Part shown: positions 17,501-28,000 of the stretch, in pieces | Layout: every line of letters begins with the position of its first letter | Position numbering within the stretch: the stretch's first letter is position 1 | Assembly (NCBI GenBank): GCA_000720375.1 | Contig: JOAA01000027.1 | Location: forward strand, 58,920 to 122,919 | Direction: 5' to 3' | DNA length: 64,000 nt | Origin: Rhodococcus rhodnii | GTDB taxonomy: Bacteria > Actinomycetota > Actinomycetes > Mycobacteriales > Pseudonocardiaceae | Position numbers and translations under genes: made by a program | Notes under the pieces: model-generated | What the model saw: only the letters and a program-made list of their open reading frames with translations | Database searches by the model: none | What the model was told of the DNA's origin: nothing

Positions 17501-17732
17501 GGATCCGGAGGCGTCCAGGAGCGGGTTCATCCGGTTCGACAAGGACGTGGAGGTCCTCCTGGGCGACGCCACCCTCGAGGACGACGACCAGGAGAAGCTG
17601 GACCAGCGCGACGAAGACCTGAACATCGGCAAGTGGGCGTCCGATGTCAGTTCCGCCGACGTCGCCTACATCCTTTTCCAGGCACCGGTCCTGGTTGCCG
17701 TGCACGCTGGGGAGATGCTGCCGGATGCCTGA
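14550..17732 (+). CDS. Large conserved protein of unknown function (1060 residues)
   Basis: GTG at 14550 overlaps the TGA of the kelch gene (GTGA) and gives a product starting SANAYSFLPWLRTGLSTRI. No signal peptide, membrane segment or enzyme motif was found. Distinct segments include a beta-rich N-terminus (AWAHVHVNGAL), a conserved-looking middle helix NWVHRLNLDPRFRVAAQFG followed by QEEFMAAAWNQLGDIQRANE, and a C-terminal half containing LWREFPTDQRGTPFRQFWD and LVLVIRGELLKKYPNA. These resemble uncharacterised large proteins I recall from unrelated bacteria, but I cannot name a domain. It overlaps the next gene by eight bases, so stoichiometric production with its neighbours is likely. Confidence 0.7.
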   Translation: MSANAYSFLPWLRTGLSTRITGDVSGSRATIPIELRLTGDALAENTPALHHDISQPVQLYGPGDVVGVDPRAISRNEPRPGVTNFEPNYLVHVEFYDEDFPWRYSPAKPNAVTKRLDPWLALVVLSAGGTTGPAEFEDGVAEGKPLPFITVTEPQALQPSNELGAWAHVHVNGALDSPLVINDPDAMGTSLGNLSRVLRQSPDSACSRVLCPRHLKPSTTYHAFLVPAFEAGRRAGLGVDLGDVLATTPSWGVAGTPSPLQLPYYHRWSFTTSTVGDFEYLVRLLKPVEAAEPVGRRDMDAHRSPGYELEGVPTPTEPQGVLKLGGALQLPNTDDKPDVYENWDNFYGKQPEGPVLPPYPNQWQKSLAGLINLADAYQKKPAAAANAETEAVADEPDPVITPPLYGCWPSLTRTLLVGEDGQPVGDAELHNWVHRLNLDPRFRVAAQFGTKVVQARQEEFMAAAWNQLGDIQRANEIIRAAQLARQLGNRLQGKHIDPFAPATPPVSAAAEGPISGRALTLTAPAHDRVIERPESVSSRSATAETSELFAIGYKVNNSRVASAPMSAPMRRITRPGSRLRKRLLPQGNQFDLLVDRIDRGEVTAARAKGAPPVTLAAFGADLARASLDVAGNSGFVLRELGDSTTTAPDGQDSEEAQRYRDALRTMHDGLTAAVEAPPDDQLGVLTAIDDMLAGLRAEKTLLEKLTGSMNLPERLRIAIGELTEILAYPVFDMPMYEELLKMSVETFVPNIGRLPENSITLLENNRQFIEAYLVGLNHEMAREMLWREFPTDQRGTPFRQFWDPRTVLLQPGESREAWRERLYDIPPLHRWDKKARLGENNHRQSPPVPPETKQPKDLVLVIRGELLKKYPNASIYAHKAVWPLNKDGTPNKTGERTIAPLSASAPLDPSLVRLPIYEAKIAPDLYLLGFPFDDDEALTGGADKLGWFFVIKERPGDPRFGVDEPPPGELPEVEVWNDITWGHVDPEASRSGFIRFDKDVEVLLGDATLEDDDQEKLDQRDEDLNIGKWASDVSSADVAYILFQAPVLVAVHAGEMLPDA

Positions 17733-20700
17733 TCTCAAGCTCGATTTCCCGGTTCTGCTCGGGCCGGTGCGGATCGAAACCCGGTACACCGAAACCGAAC
17801 TGCTGATCCGGGTGTTCCCGGACGAGTGGTCGGTGGACAAGTTCGAACCTGACCCGACCGCGGCAGAACTCGCCGCGCTGGACGCCTACTGGGCCACACT
17901 CTGGGCCTCAGGCGGTTCCAAGGTGGGTGAGCAGGCGGCGTGGCAGCAGCTCGTCGCGCGGATCCCTGTCGGGCGTGCGGGATGGCTGCTGCAGAACCAC
18001 AAGCCCGCCAACCTTGCCGAACGCCCGACCGGGATTCCAGCCGGGACAACGGTTCTGGTCGTCATCACGACCGAGCCCGTCGCGGCGGAGGACCGCCAGC
18101 CTACCGTCACCTACTGGACATCGGTCTGGGATGCGCACGGTGATCGCGGGAAGCTGCGAGACGCCGACATCGCCTTGCTCGCCGCCGTCGGACCGGATCG
18201 GGCGAACACGATCCGCGCTCGTCGTCCGTCTGGTGTGGACAGTGCGCCGTCGAATCGGAACGAAGCGGTGGCGGTCACGTTCCTCGTCCTGACCCGGCCG
18301 GCGCCAGGGGACATCGCGCAGCAGTCCTGGACCGTTGCCGCGAAGGCGAAACTGCTGCCCGACCGGTTCACCTTCTACGGTTACGCCGGTGGCACGCGTG
18401 TGTTCGCCGAGCCCGGCAAGCCGGTCAAGCCCGACCTCGCGGTCAGCCCCGATCCCGAAGAGCCGGAAGAAACCCAGCTCAAGGTCATCGAGGACACCGG
18501 CGAGCTCGTCGTCCCCGACGCGCTGAAGTGGCTGACCGACTTCGATGCGGCCGTAGCGGCCGGGATGGGCATCCGGATCCTGCTCAAACCGGAGTTCAAG
18601 GCCGGTCTCGACCGGCTCATCGTGCTCGGCCTGCGTGAACAAGCCACCCCGGAGCAGTCGGCAACGGCGTGGGGCGAGCTGCTCAAGGACCAGCTGCGTA
18701 CCCCTTCCGGGTTCGGCTTCCTGCCACAGGGCACGCCGACGAACAACTCCGAACAGGTTGCCGCGGGCCAGGATCCGCGGACCGAGGCGGAGTCCGGTCT
18801 CGCCACGGCGGCCGGGTTCGCGGCTGCCGCCGAGGACTGGACCACCAAGACCGACGGTGAGTGGTTCGCCGAACTGCTCGGCCTCGACCCGGAGGTGCTC
18901 GCCGGGGCACCGAATGCCGACGGCACCGACCGGCGGGACGCTCGTGCGGCGCACACCGCACTGTGGCCTGCCACGTGGGGCTACTACCTGCCGGCGCTGC
19001 TCAACGGCGTCCTGACCGAGGAACAGATCGCCCAGACGCGGCAGTTCTTCCTCGAACACGTGTCGGGCCGCGGTCCGCTGCCCGTGGTGAAGATCGGACG
19101 GCAGCCTTACGGGATCCTGCCGACGACGGTGTTCTCCAAGCTCGCCTGGCCCGCGACCGCGCCGCATCGCACGGCGCTCAACGCCGTCCTCAAGCAAGCC
19201 GCGATCGACTGGCAGGCCGCGCTCGCGCACGTCCAGTACCTCGATTCGACCGAGGGCGACCCGCATCAGAAGCTGCTGGACATCCTCGCGCTGCATCCGA
19301 CCTCGGTGGAGTACTACCAGCGATACGCCAACAGCGCGGAAGACCTGTTCAATCGCGAGAATCTGCGTGGAGCCGGGCCTGCGCTGGCCGACCAGTTCGA
19401 AGCCATGCTGAGCTCGCCGATCCGGGACGTGCTTGCCCGGTTCGGCCACGACTCAGGCGATCCGGACCTGCTGCGGCGGCTGTTCGCCGAGGAGGTCCAG
19501 TTGCTCACGGCGCCGGTCGTCGACGACCGGCCGCTGTCCGAAGTGGACTTGATCAGGAAGTACGCGCCCGAGGGGAACTACCTGGCCTGGCTGGCCCACT
19601 ACGGCGAAGTCAATCTGGACAAGGTGCGCAAGCAGGAGGGGTTCATCAACAACACCCCGCCGTCCGCGCTGCTGTACCTGCTGGCGCGGCACGCGGTGCT
19701 GCTCGGTGCGGCCGAGGCCGCGCGGCGGCTCGCCCTGCTCACTCCCGGTGCCGAGGTGCCGGACGTGCGCGACGCCCCGTTCATCCACGTCAAGGTTTCC
19801 GACGAGCGCAGTGAGAGCCGGTATCGCAAGCTCTACTCGACGGATCCGGCGATCGACCCCGACCGGCTGGTGTATGAGCACCTTCGTACGGTGCTGGACA
19901 CCAGCCCAGCGGCCGCGGACCTCAGCGAGCAGCTCAACGCGCTGAAGGAACTCGCGAAACTGCCGACCGCGCGGCTGGAGCGGGTGTTCGCCGAGCACAT
20001 CGACTGCGCCACGTACCGGCTCGACGCCTGGCGGCTCGGGCTGGTCAACGAGCGGCTGGCAGAACTGCGGAAGGATCCGGCGGGTGGTGCGCCGAAACGG
20101 GGACTGCACCTGGGCGCGTACGGCTGGCTGGAGAACATCGAACGCAAGCCCGCGCCGGCGCTGGAATCCCTTCCTGACGGACTGCCGGCGATCTTCGGTA
20201 CCGATGATCTCCCGTATGACGACAAGAACGGCGGATATGTTCACGCGCCGTCACCTGCCCATGCGCGTACGGCAGCGGTGCTGCGGGCGGGGTACATCGC
20301 GAACGGCAAGGAGCGCGACGACAGTTCGTTCGCGGTGAACCTGAGCTCTGAGCGGGTCCGGATCGCATTGTCCATTTTGGATGGTATGCGACAGGGGCAG
20401 TCGCCGGGTGCTCTGCTTGGCTACCGCTTCGAACGCGGCCTGCACGACGTCGGGGCCGGGCTCGACAAGTTCATCGCCGAATTGCGGCTGAAGTTCCCCT
20501 TGCGGGCCAACAAGATCACCGACACGTCGACGACTGTGCCGCAGCGGATCGAGCAGGTCGAGGCGTCCAACGTGATCGACGGGCTTTCCTTGCTGCGGCA
20601 TGTGGACGCCTTGCCGGAGGAGAAGAAGGTCTACCCGTTCGACTTCACCGGTCTGCCGGATGCCGACACGACGCAGAAGAAGGCGATCGGCGATCAGCTC

Positions 20701-22938
20701 GAAGCCCTGCGCAACGCCCACGACGCACTGGCGGACCTCGTCGTGGCCGAGGGTGCGCACCAGGCTTTGCAGGGCAACGCCGAACGGGCGTCGGCCACAT
20801 TGGACTCCTATACGAAAGGCGGAGTCCTGCCCGAGCCCGCCGTGGTCGAGACCCCGCGCAGCGGGATCACGCTCACCCACCGGCTGGGCCTGCAGTTCAC
20901 CTCCGGCCTCGGCCCTGACAGCGGCGCGCCGTTGCTTGGCCGCAACAACCCGCGGGCCAGGGCGGAACCTGCGGTCAACGCCTGGCTTCCCAGCATTCTG
21001 CCGCTGGCGTCCAATGTGGCCGCGTTGGTCACCTGGCTCGACAATGAGAACGTACCCCAAAGCCGGGTGGTGACCCAGCAGGAAGCAGGGCTGCAGGCGA
21101 TCGATCTGCTGTGGGCGGTGCCTCCGGCCGAGAAGGCGGAGACGACCGACCTCGACGACCGAATCCTCGGTGTGGTCATCGAAAACGCCCGGCCACGGCC
21201 GGACGCCGAGCTCACGATCGACTACACCAAACGGGTTTCCGGCAAGGTCAGCTTCTTCGAGCTGTCCCCGCTGATCGGTGCCGTCCGGACGTTGCTGACA
21301 ACGGCCCGGCCGCTGCGGCCGAGCGATCTGGTGCCTGCCGCGGGGTCCGCGCCAGTGGACCGGACCGCCGACGACGCTGTGACGTTGCCGCGGGAGCGCC
21401 TGGTCGCGGTCATGGATTCCCTGACGAGACTGGGCAACGATGTCACCGCGTTCGTGACCGATCTCGGTGAACTGTATCCGGCCGGTGCGGATCCGGTCCG
21501 CGCCGACATCCTCGAAGAGATCGACAACTTCCTTACCAGGTATGCGAAACTGGCCAGGACCGCGGGCGACTTCGGGCTGACGATCAGCGGCTGGGGCGAG
21601 CTTTCCATGTGGCGGGGCGGCGTGTTCGCCGATGTGCTCACCGCCGTCGCCGAGGTTGCCGCGCGGATGAAACTCGCACTGGACGCCGCGGACGCCCAGC
21701 TCGAGAAGTACGAAGAACTTCCCTCGTCCACATCGGACGAAGAACGGTTCCGGATTCTGCTGCAGATCGAACGTCTGCTCGTCACCAACCCGAAACCACG
21801 CGAGACAACCGTATTCCGACAGCGTAACCGCGTGCGTTCGGCGCGTACCGCGTTCGACAACCGCCTCGACAAGTTGCTCGCGTTCGCCGACACGACCGAG
21901 CCGACGCTGAGCGGGCTGCTCGCCGACGTGGCCGACGAACTGCCGCTGACCGACATCGATCCGGCCGGTCTTGACCTGACGCCGTTCGAAGACCGGGTCG
22001 TCGCCTTCGGCCGGGAACTGTTGACCAGGGCCGACAAGCTCAAGAACGACTTGATCGGGGAGAAGGGCCGGAAGAAGACCGCGACGGACCTGCTGGCCGT
22101 CCACGACGCGACGGTCACCCGGCCGGACCGGGTCAAGGCCGGGATCGACGTCCTCAAGGTGTTGCTCGGCGAAGACGTCTTCGTCGTTCCCGAGTTCACG
22201 CCACCCGAAGAAGTCCTGGACCAGTGGCGGGACGCCCGCGACGACAGCGGGAAACTGGTCGCGCACTTGAAGTCCACCGATCCCGACGACAACAAGCGTG
22301 ACTTCCCCGTCGACGACTGGCTGCACGGCATGGCCAGGGTGCGTGAGAAGCCACGGTTGTGGGAGAAGACCGTGCAGCTCGCCAATGCGCTGCTCGACCC
22401 CGGCGGGTTGCTCGGCACCGGCATCTTCGGCTGGCGGGAGCCGGAGTTGACACCGATCCAGCTGCCGTATGTCGAGAACGACCACTGGCTGGCCATGGAG
22501 TTCTTCGACCCGGAGAAGGTGGCCGACCAGCTCGACCAGGATCGGCTGCTGTTCACCGCGCATTACGCGACCACGTTGGGCAGCGAGCATCAATGCGGGT
22601 TGTTGCTGGACGAATGGACCGAGGTGATCCCTGCCGAACGGGAGACGACCGGAATCGCCCTGCATTACGACCGCCCGGATTCCGAGCCACCGCAGGCGAT
22701 GCTCCTCGTCGTCCCGCCGGTGCTCGATCCGGCAGGCACATGGACACCGGAACTCCTCATCGAAGCGATCACGGAGACCTTCGACCTGGCCAAGACCCGC
22801 GCGGTCGAGCCGGATCACCTTGAGGGCACCGAACTGTCACATCTGCTCCCGGCCACCGTCATGTCCGCGGTCCGGGGCGACGTCACCGTCGGCACTGATC
22901 TCGCCGTCGCCAACCTGCGCTGGAAGGCCGCCCGATGA
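17725..22938 (+). CDS. Giant conserved protein of unknown function (1737 residues)
   Basis: ATG at 17725 overlaps the previous gene by eight bases and opens MPDLKLDFPVLLGPVRIETR. The largest gene of the operon. The protein is mostly acidic and helical. Recognisable motif blocks: VVKIGRQPYGILPTTVF (about residue 455), HLGAYGWLENIE (about 795), GGYVHAPSPAHARTAAVLRA (about 835), ALLGYRFERGLHDVG (about 895), and near the end LLLDEWTEVIP with a DRPDSEPPQAMLLVVPP block. These look like well-conserved motifs of an uncharacterised family. No signal peptide, membrane span or catalytic signature was seen. It overlaps the next gene by four bases. Likely a scaffold or structural subunit of whatever the operon builds. 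Confidence 0.7.
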   Translation: MPDLKLDFPVLLGPVRIETRYTETELLIRVFPDEWSVDKFEPDPTAAELAALDAYWATLWASGGSKVGEQAAWQQLVARIPVGRAGWLLQNHKPANLAERPTGIPAGTTVLVVITTEPVAAEDRQPTVTYWTSVWDAHGDRGKLRDADIALLAAVGPDRANTIRARRPSGVDSAPSNRNEAVAVTFLVLTRPAPGDIAQQSWTVAAKAKLLPDRFTFYGYAGGTRVFAEPGKPVKPDLAVSPDPEEPEETQLKVIEDTGELVVPDALKWLTDFDAAVAAGMGIRILLKPEFKAGLDRLIVLGLREQATPEQSATAWGELLKDQLRTPSGFGFLPQGTPTNNSEQVAAGQDPRTEAESGLATAAGFAAAAEDWTTKTDGEWFAELLGLDPEVLAGAPNADGTDRRDARAAHTALWPATWGYYLPALLNGVLTEEQIAQTRQFFLEHVSGRGPLPVVKIGRQPYGILPTTVFSKLAWPATAPHRTALNAVLKQAAIDWQAALAHVQYLDSTEGDPHQKLLDILALHPTSVEYYQRYANSAEDLFNRENLRGAGPALADQFEAMLSSPIRDVLARFGHDSGDPDLLRRLFAEEVQLLTAPVVDDRPLSEVDLIRKYAPEGNYLAWLAHYGEVNLDKVRKQEGFINNTPPSALLYLLARHAVLLGAAEAARRLALLTPGAEVPDVRDAPFIHVKVSDERSESRYRKLYSTDPAIDPDRLVYEHLRTVLDTSPAAADLSEQLNALKELAKLPTARLERVFAEHIDCATYRLDAWRLGLVNERLAELRKDPAGGAPKRGLHLGAYGWLENIERKPAPALESLPDGLPAIFGTDDLPYDDKNGGYVHAPSPAHARTAAVLRAGYIANGKERDDSSFAVNLSSERVRIALSILDGMRQGQSPGALLGYRFERGLHDVGAGLDKFIAELRLKFPLRANKITDTSTTVPQRIEQVEASNVIDGLSLLRHVDALPEEKKVYPFDFTGLPDADTTQKKAIGDQLEALRNAHDALADLVVAEGAHQALQGNAERASATLDSYTKGGVLPEPAVVETPRSGITLTHRLGLQFTSGLGPDSGAPLLGRNNPRARAEPAVNAWLPSILPLASNVAALVTWLDNENVPQSRVVTQQEAGLQAIDLLWAVPPAEKAETTDLDDRILGVVIENARPRPDAELTIDYTKRVSGKVSFFELSPLIGAVRTLLTTARPLRPSDLVPAAGSAPVDRTADDAVTLPRERLVAVMDSLTRLGNDVTAFVTDLGELYPAGADPVRADILEEIDNFLTRYAKLARTAGDFGLTISGWGELSMWRGGVFADVLTAVAEVAARMKLALDAADAQLEKYEELPSSTSDEERFRILLQIERLLVTNPKPRETTVFRQRNRVRSARTAFDNRLDKLLAFADTTEPTLSGLLADVADELPLTDIDPAGLDLTPFEDRVVAFGRELLTRADKLKNDLIGEKGRKKTATDLLAVHDATVTRPDRVKAGIDVLKVLLGEDVFVVPEFTPPEEVLDQWRDARDDSGKLVAHLKSTDPDDNKRDFPVDDWLHGMARVREKPRLWEKTVQLANALLDPGGLLGTGIFGWREPELTPIQLPYVENDHWLAMEFFDPEKVADQLDQDRLLFTAHYATTLGSEHQCGLLLDEWTEVIPAERETTGIALHYDRPDSEPPQAMLLVVPPVLDPAGTWTPELLIEAITETFDLAKTRAVEPDHLEGTELSHLLPATVMSAVRGDVTVGTDLAVANLRWKAAR

Positions 22939-24815
22939 CCGAAGTTCAGAGCTTCGCCGAAGAACTGGCCGCCCGCAGCACCCCGGCGGTCGGGGTATGG
23001 AACCGGCTGGAGGGCCGTCCCCGCACCATCGGTTTCGACCGGGCGCTGCGCGCGGAGGTCCGGGATCCTTTGTGGATGCTCACCCGGCAGTGGCAGCTGG
23101 GTGAGTTCCGTGGCACGGACGCGGGCACCCCGGTCACCGTGACCTACGCGGTCTCACCGTCCCGTCCCACTCGGTTCCAGCCTCCCGCGGGCCCACCGCA
23201 GGACCTGACCGACAATCGTCCACTTGAGACGGTCGCGGAGCGGCGGCTGCCACCGTTGGCGTTCGGCACGCCGGCAACCGAGAAGATCGGCTTCGACCAG
23301 CGGCTGGCGATCGGCCGCCAGTGGTTCAAGCTGATGGCGGCCCAGCCCCTTTTGCTTGGCAACATCCTCGGGTTCAAAGACGCCTACATCAAGCGGTATC
23401 CCATCGCGCTCCCCGATCCCGACAGCCCCGACGACGTCTCGAAGCTGGCGCATCCCGAGGTCTGGTCGATGATGCAGACGATCGCCGGGCGCCGGATGGA
23501 CGGCTATTCGTTCTATCTCTTCCTCAAAGGTGGCGGGAACGCCGAAGAGGGCACCGGGCTGCTCGGGGCGCTGCAGAGCGGCCTGCTGCGCAAACTGGGA
23601 AAGCGGCTCGTCAGGTGGTACGAGAGCCTGGTCGACCGGCCCACCGCCGCGACACCGGCCAAGCCGACGGACGCGACCTTCGATCCTGGCCGGCTCGAAC
23701 ACCGGTTCTCGGTGGCCGCTGGGGTGGCAGGCGGAGGCGAGAAGAAGCTGTCCGCGGCGGAGTACCACGGCGGAACCCTGGACTGGCATGCCTTCTCGGT
23801 CGATCCGCTTGCGCCGATCGGCGGGACGAAACCACCGGAGCCGACGCTGACCCGTACCGTGTTCCCGGCGCCGGTCCGTTACTCCGGAATGCCGTTGCCG
23901 CGCTGGTGGGCGCAGGAGGACGGGAAGACCAACTTCGCCGCGATCCGCCCGGACAGCACCGATCTCGCACGGCTGATCTTCCTCGAGTTCGCCCTGGTCT
24001 TCTCCAACGACTGGTACCAGGTGCCGTGCGATCTGCCCGTCGGAACCCTCGCCAAGATCCAGGGACTGTTCGTCACGGACGTGTTCGGAATCAAGCAATG
24101 GATCACCCCGGCAGGCACGGGTTCGGACGAGGACTGGCGGCGTTGGTCGATGTTCACCCTGGACACCGTCGGCAGCGACAACGTCCGGGCCGACACCGAC
24201 CTGCTGCTCCCGCCCAGCGTGCCGAAAGTGGCCGAAGGACCCGCGCTGGAAGAGGTCCTGTTCATCCGCGACGAGGCAGCCAACCTGGTCTGGGGGATCG
24301 AGCAGACCGTCACGACTCCGCTGGGTGAGCCGCGGCGAGGAAGTGAAGCCGCAGCGGAGGTCGTCGCGTTCCGGCAACGCCTTCACGACGCCGCCGCGGT
24401 GGCCGCCGACGAGGACCCGCCACGGGCACCGATCTCGTACGTCGCGATGAACACCGTGCCAGAGCACTGGATCCCGTTCATTCCGGTGCACGAGCCCGGT
24501 GACAACAGGGAGATCCGGCTGCAGCGGGCGGCGATGCCCAGCGTCGTCGACAGGAAGTCGGTCCGGCCGTGGACGACGTTGCTCAGAAAGGGCCTCGACG
24601 AGCGACTGCCGGGCGAGAAGCCGCAGTACTTCGTCAACGAGGAGGAAGTCCCACAGGCGGGGACACGGCTTTCGGTCGCCTACAACCGAACCCGCTGGCG
24701 CGACGGCCGGGTCGTCGTGTGGCTCAGCGTGCGGCGGGGCGTCGGACGCGGGCAGGGTTCCAGCGGCCTCGCGTTCGACCAGCTCATCGACACACCGCTG
24801 CCGCCGACTCCCTAG
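22935..24815 (+). CDS. Conserved protein of unknown function (626 residues), last gene of the giant operon
   Basis: ATG at 22935 overlaps the preceding TGA (ATGA). The N-terminus has a strongly patterned block, AEVRDPLWMLTRQWQLGEFR followed by GTDAGTPVTV, then LETVAERRLPPLAFG; I have seen close variants of this block in uncharacterised proteins of other phyla, always without assigned role. The middle contains LIFLEFALVFSNDWYQVPCD and a Trp-rich region. The C-terminus ends RTRWRDGRVVVWLSVRRGVGR. No signal peptide, membrane helix or catalytic motif. It is soluble by prediction and presumably a partner of the two preceding large proteins, with which it is translationally coupled. Confidence 0.7.
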   Translation: MTEVQSFAEELAARSTPAVGVWNRLEGRPRTIGFDRALRAEVRDPLWMLTRQWQLGEFRGTDAGTPVTVTYAVSPSRPTRFQPPAGPPQDLTDNRPLETVAERRLPPLAFGTPATEKIGFDQRLAIGRQWFKLMAAQPLLLGNILGFKDAYIKRYPIALPDPDSPDDVSKLAHPEVWSMMQTIAGRRMDGYSFYLFLKGGGNAEEGTGLLGALQSGLLRKLGKRLVRWYESLVDRPTAATPAKPTDATFDPGRLEHRFSVAAGVAGGGEKKLSAAEYHGGTLDWHAFSVDPLAPIGGTKPPEPTLTRTVFPAPVRYSGMPLPRWWAQEDGKTNFAAIRPDSTDLARLIFLEFALVFSNDWYQVPCDLPVGTLAKIQGLFVTDVFGIKQWITPAGTGSDEDWRRWSMFTLDTVGSDNVRADTDLLLPPSVPKVAEGPALEEVLFIRDEAANLVWGIEQTVTTPLGEPRRGSEAAAEVVAFRQRLHDAAAVAADEDPPRAPISYVAMNTVPEHWIPFIPVHEPGDNREIRLQRAAMPSVVDRKSVRPWTTLLRKGLDERLPGEKPQYFVNEEEVPQAGTRLSVAYNRTRWRDGRVVVWLSVRRGVGRGQGSSGLAFDQLIDTPLPPTP

Positions 24816-25001
24816 CACGGGAAGCGCTTGCGTCATCAGGCAAGGTGCTGACAACAAGGGTCTGAAGGAGGCGGCCCGACCCCCTTGCCGTCATACGGAC
24901 CGCCTCGCAGTCAGAGTGGCCGTCCATTCGTGTGAAGACCTTGCTAACTTCTGCATTGCCCTGGTCGAGTGCGCTATCCCTGTGTGATGGGGGAGGCGGG
25001 A

Positions 25002-28000
25002 ATGTCGGTGGAGATCGCGCTGCTGGGCGAGGTGACCGCGGATGTCGAAGGGCGGCCGGTGGACCTCGGGCCTGCCCGGCAGCGGTGTGTGCTGGCGGCA
25101 CTGGCCGTGGACGCAGGCAGGTTGGTGCCGGCGGAACGATTGATCGAGCGGGTCTGGGGTACTGACACACCCCGGCGGGGACGGGCCACCCTGCACAGCT
25201 ACATCTCACGGCTGCGCGGTGCCTTCGCCGGCGCCATGACCATCGTGCACCGCTCGAGCGGGTACATGCTGGTGGTGGACCCAGCGGAGCAAGCAGTGGA
25301 CGTGCTCCGGTTCCGCGATCTGCGCGACCAAGCCCGCGACACAGACGGCGACACGCGCAGGGTGGCCTTGCTGACCGAGGCGTTGGCGTTGTGGTGTGGA
25401 GAGCCGCTGACCGGCTTGAGCGGGCAGTGGGTGGAAAGCGAGCGTGACCGGTGGCAGCACGAGCGATGGGCTGCCGAGCACGATCTCGTCGACGCCCGGC
25501 TCCGCATCGGCCACGGCGAGGAGCTCGTGGCCCAACTGTCCGCACGGGCCGCGCAACACCCGCTGAACGAGCGCGTGGCCGGCCAGTACATGCTGGCGCT
25601 GCACCGCGCCGGGCGCCCGGCCGACGCGCTGGATCACTACCAGCACTTACGAAAACACCTGGTCGAGGAGCTGGGCACGGACCCAGGCAGCGCGCTGCGG
25701 AACCTGCACCGGCAAATCCTGGCCGCCGACCCCAGCTTGATGCCCCGGCCGTCCGGCACAGCGGTCGAACCGGTGGTGGTGCCCCGGCACCTGCCCGCCG
25801 CGCCCGCGTCGTTCGTTGGCCGCCGAGATGAGTTGGACCGGCTCGACGCCACCCTGCGCCCAGGCTTCGATCCGGCCGATGCGACGGGTGCCGCGGTACT
25901 CATCTCCGCACTCGGCGGCGCCGGCGGGATCGGCAAGACCTGGCTTGTGTTGCACTGGGCTCATCACAACGCGCACCAGTTCCCCGACGGACAGCTCTTC
26001 GTCGACCTGCGGGGTTTCAGCCCTGACAGCAGCCCGCTCACCCCGTCGACGGCACTACGCGGCTTCCTCACCGCCCTAGGCGTCGACCCCGGGCACATCC
26101 CCGCCGACCTGGACGCCCAAGCCGCCCTGTACCGCAGCAAGGTCGCGGGCAAGCGCATGCTGATCGTGTTGGACAACGCCGCCGACAGCAGCCAGGTCGA
26201 GCCGTTGCTACCCGGCACGGCCAGCTGCACCGTCCTGGTCACCAGCCGGAAGAAACTCGCCACGCTGATCACCCGCTATGGTGCCCGCCAAATCCAACTG
26301 GGCATCCTCACTCGTCATGAAGCACATGCGCTGCTCACCAAGCGCCTCGGCCCGGCACGCGTTGACGCGGAACCCGAAGCCGCCGATACGTTGATCCGAT
26401 TGTGCGGGCACTACCCGCTGGCGTTGGCCATCATGACCCGTCAGGCCCACACCCGGCCCGCCGTCCCGCTCGCCGAATTCGCGGCCGAACTGCGCGACCT
26501 CGGCCTCGACGCGTTGAACAGCGATGACCCCACCGCCAGCCTGCCTGCCGTGCTGTCGTGGTCCCTGCGTGGTCTCACAGCCGAGCAGCGCACGGTTTTC
26601 GCCCTCCTCGGCGTTGCCCCCGGAACCGACATCAGCCTGCAGGCTGCCGCCAGCCTTACCGGCCTGTCTCCTGAGAACACACGTGAGGCGCTGAGCGTTC
26701 TTGAGGACGCGTCCCTCCTGGACCGCCATGCGCACGGTCGCTATTCCATGCACGACCTGATCCGGGACTACGCCACCGCCCAACGCTTCGGCGACGACAC
26801 ACGGGAAGCGGCACTGCGGCGGGTGACCGACTTCTACGCCCACACCATTCACGCCGGCCTGCAGTTCCTCGCCCCCGCACGTGCTCAGCAAATCCGGCTC
26901 GAACCTCCCCTGCCCGCGACCCAGCCCCACCCGATACCCGACGCCGCGACGGCCATGGCCTGGTTCAACGCCGAACACCACAACCTGCTCGCCGACGACC
27001 TGCTACAACGCGTGCTGGCTGCGATCGGGCCACGGAGTTCCTCCGGCGAGGTGCTGCTGGTGGCACTGGTCAGTGTGTTGTTCCGGCTCACCCATGACCC
27101 GGAAGCCCTGACCCGGCAAGCACTCGCCGCGTCGAGCGACCCGGCGCGCTCCGAGGAACTGCGACAGTTGCTCGCCGCGATCATCTACCGTGGTGGTTAC
27201 CGGGGCGGCAGAATCGACACGCGGCAAAAGGCCATCCACACCCTCACAGAGTCCACAGTGGACGAATCGCTGCCGGACGTGTGGCGGCTGCGACGCAAGA
27301 GCATGCTGGCCTTCCTGCGCCGCAACGTCACCGAGTTCGACAAGCCCGAAGTGGACATCGAGGCGGAATACGCCGAAGCCGTCCGCAAAGGCGATGACTA
27401 CCTGGTGGGGCATGCGTTGCAGACCCAATGGCTGGTCGCGACGCTCCGGCGGGACCACGAGGCCGCGCTACGGCATATCGACGCGGCCGTCGCCATCGTG
27501 CGCGACAAGCCAGATTTGGCCGGCATGCACTTCGACCTGTTGGACAACCGGCTGTTCACACTGCAGAACCTGGATCGGCTCACGGACGCGGACGAGACCT
27601 TGCGTTCGGCCACCAAGCTGATCTCCGAACACCAACTGCCCGCCGGTGCCAACGTGTCGGCCGCAGTGCACTACTACTGGACTGGGCAGTGGGCCGACGC
27701 GCTGCGGGAGTTGCAGGCCACCAGCACCGAACTCCGTCCGGCGATGATCACCTACACCGACCTGATGGACAGCGGACCGACGGGTTTGTTGGTGCACGGC
27801 GTCTCCGCGCTGATCGCAGCCAGACGTGCCGACCACACGACGCTGGCCGCCAAGCTCGACGCCGCCGCGAACTACTCGATGATCACCAAACCGGAGCGGG
27901 AGAACTGCGACTTCCTGTTGGCGGCGCGGGCAACCGCCGCGATCCAACGAGGCGATCCGGCCGCGGCGCTGGCTCACCTGGCGCCAGTGCTCGATCCCAC

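Noticed and set aside
6076..24815. Interpreting the giant operon as a canonical phage-tail or contractile injection system
   Set aside because: No sheath, tube, baseplate or AAA+ ATPase motif was recognised; the resemblance is limited to size and coupling.
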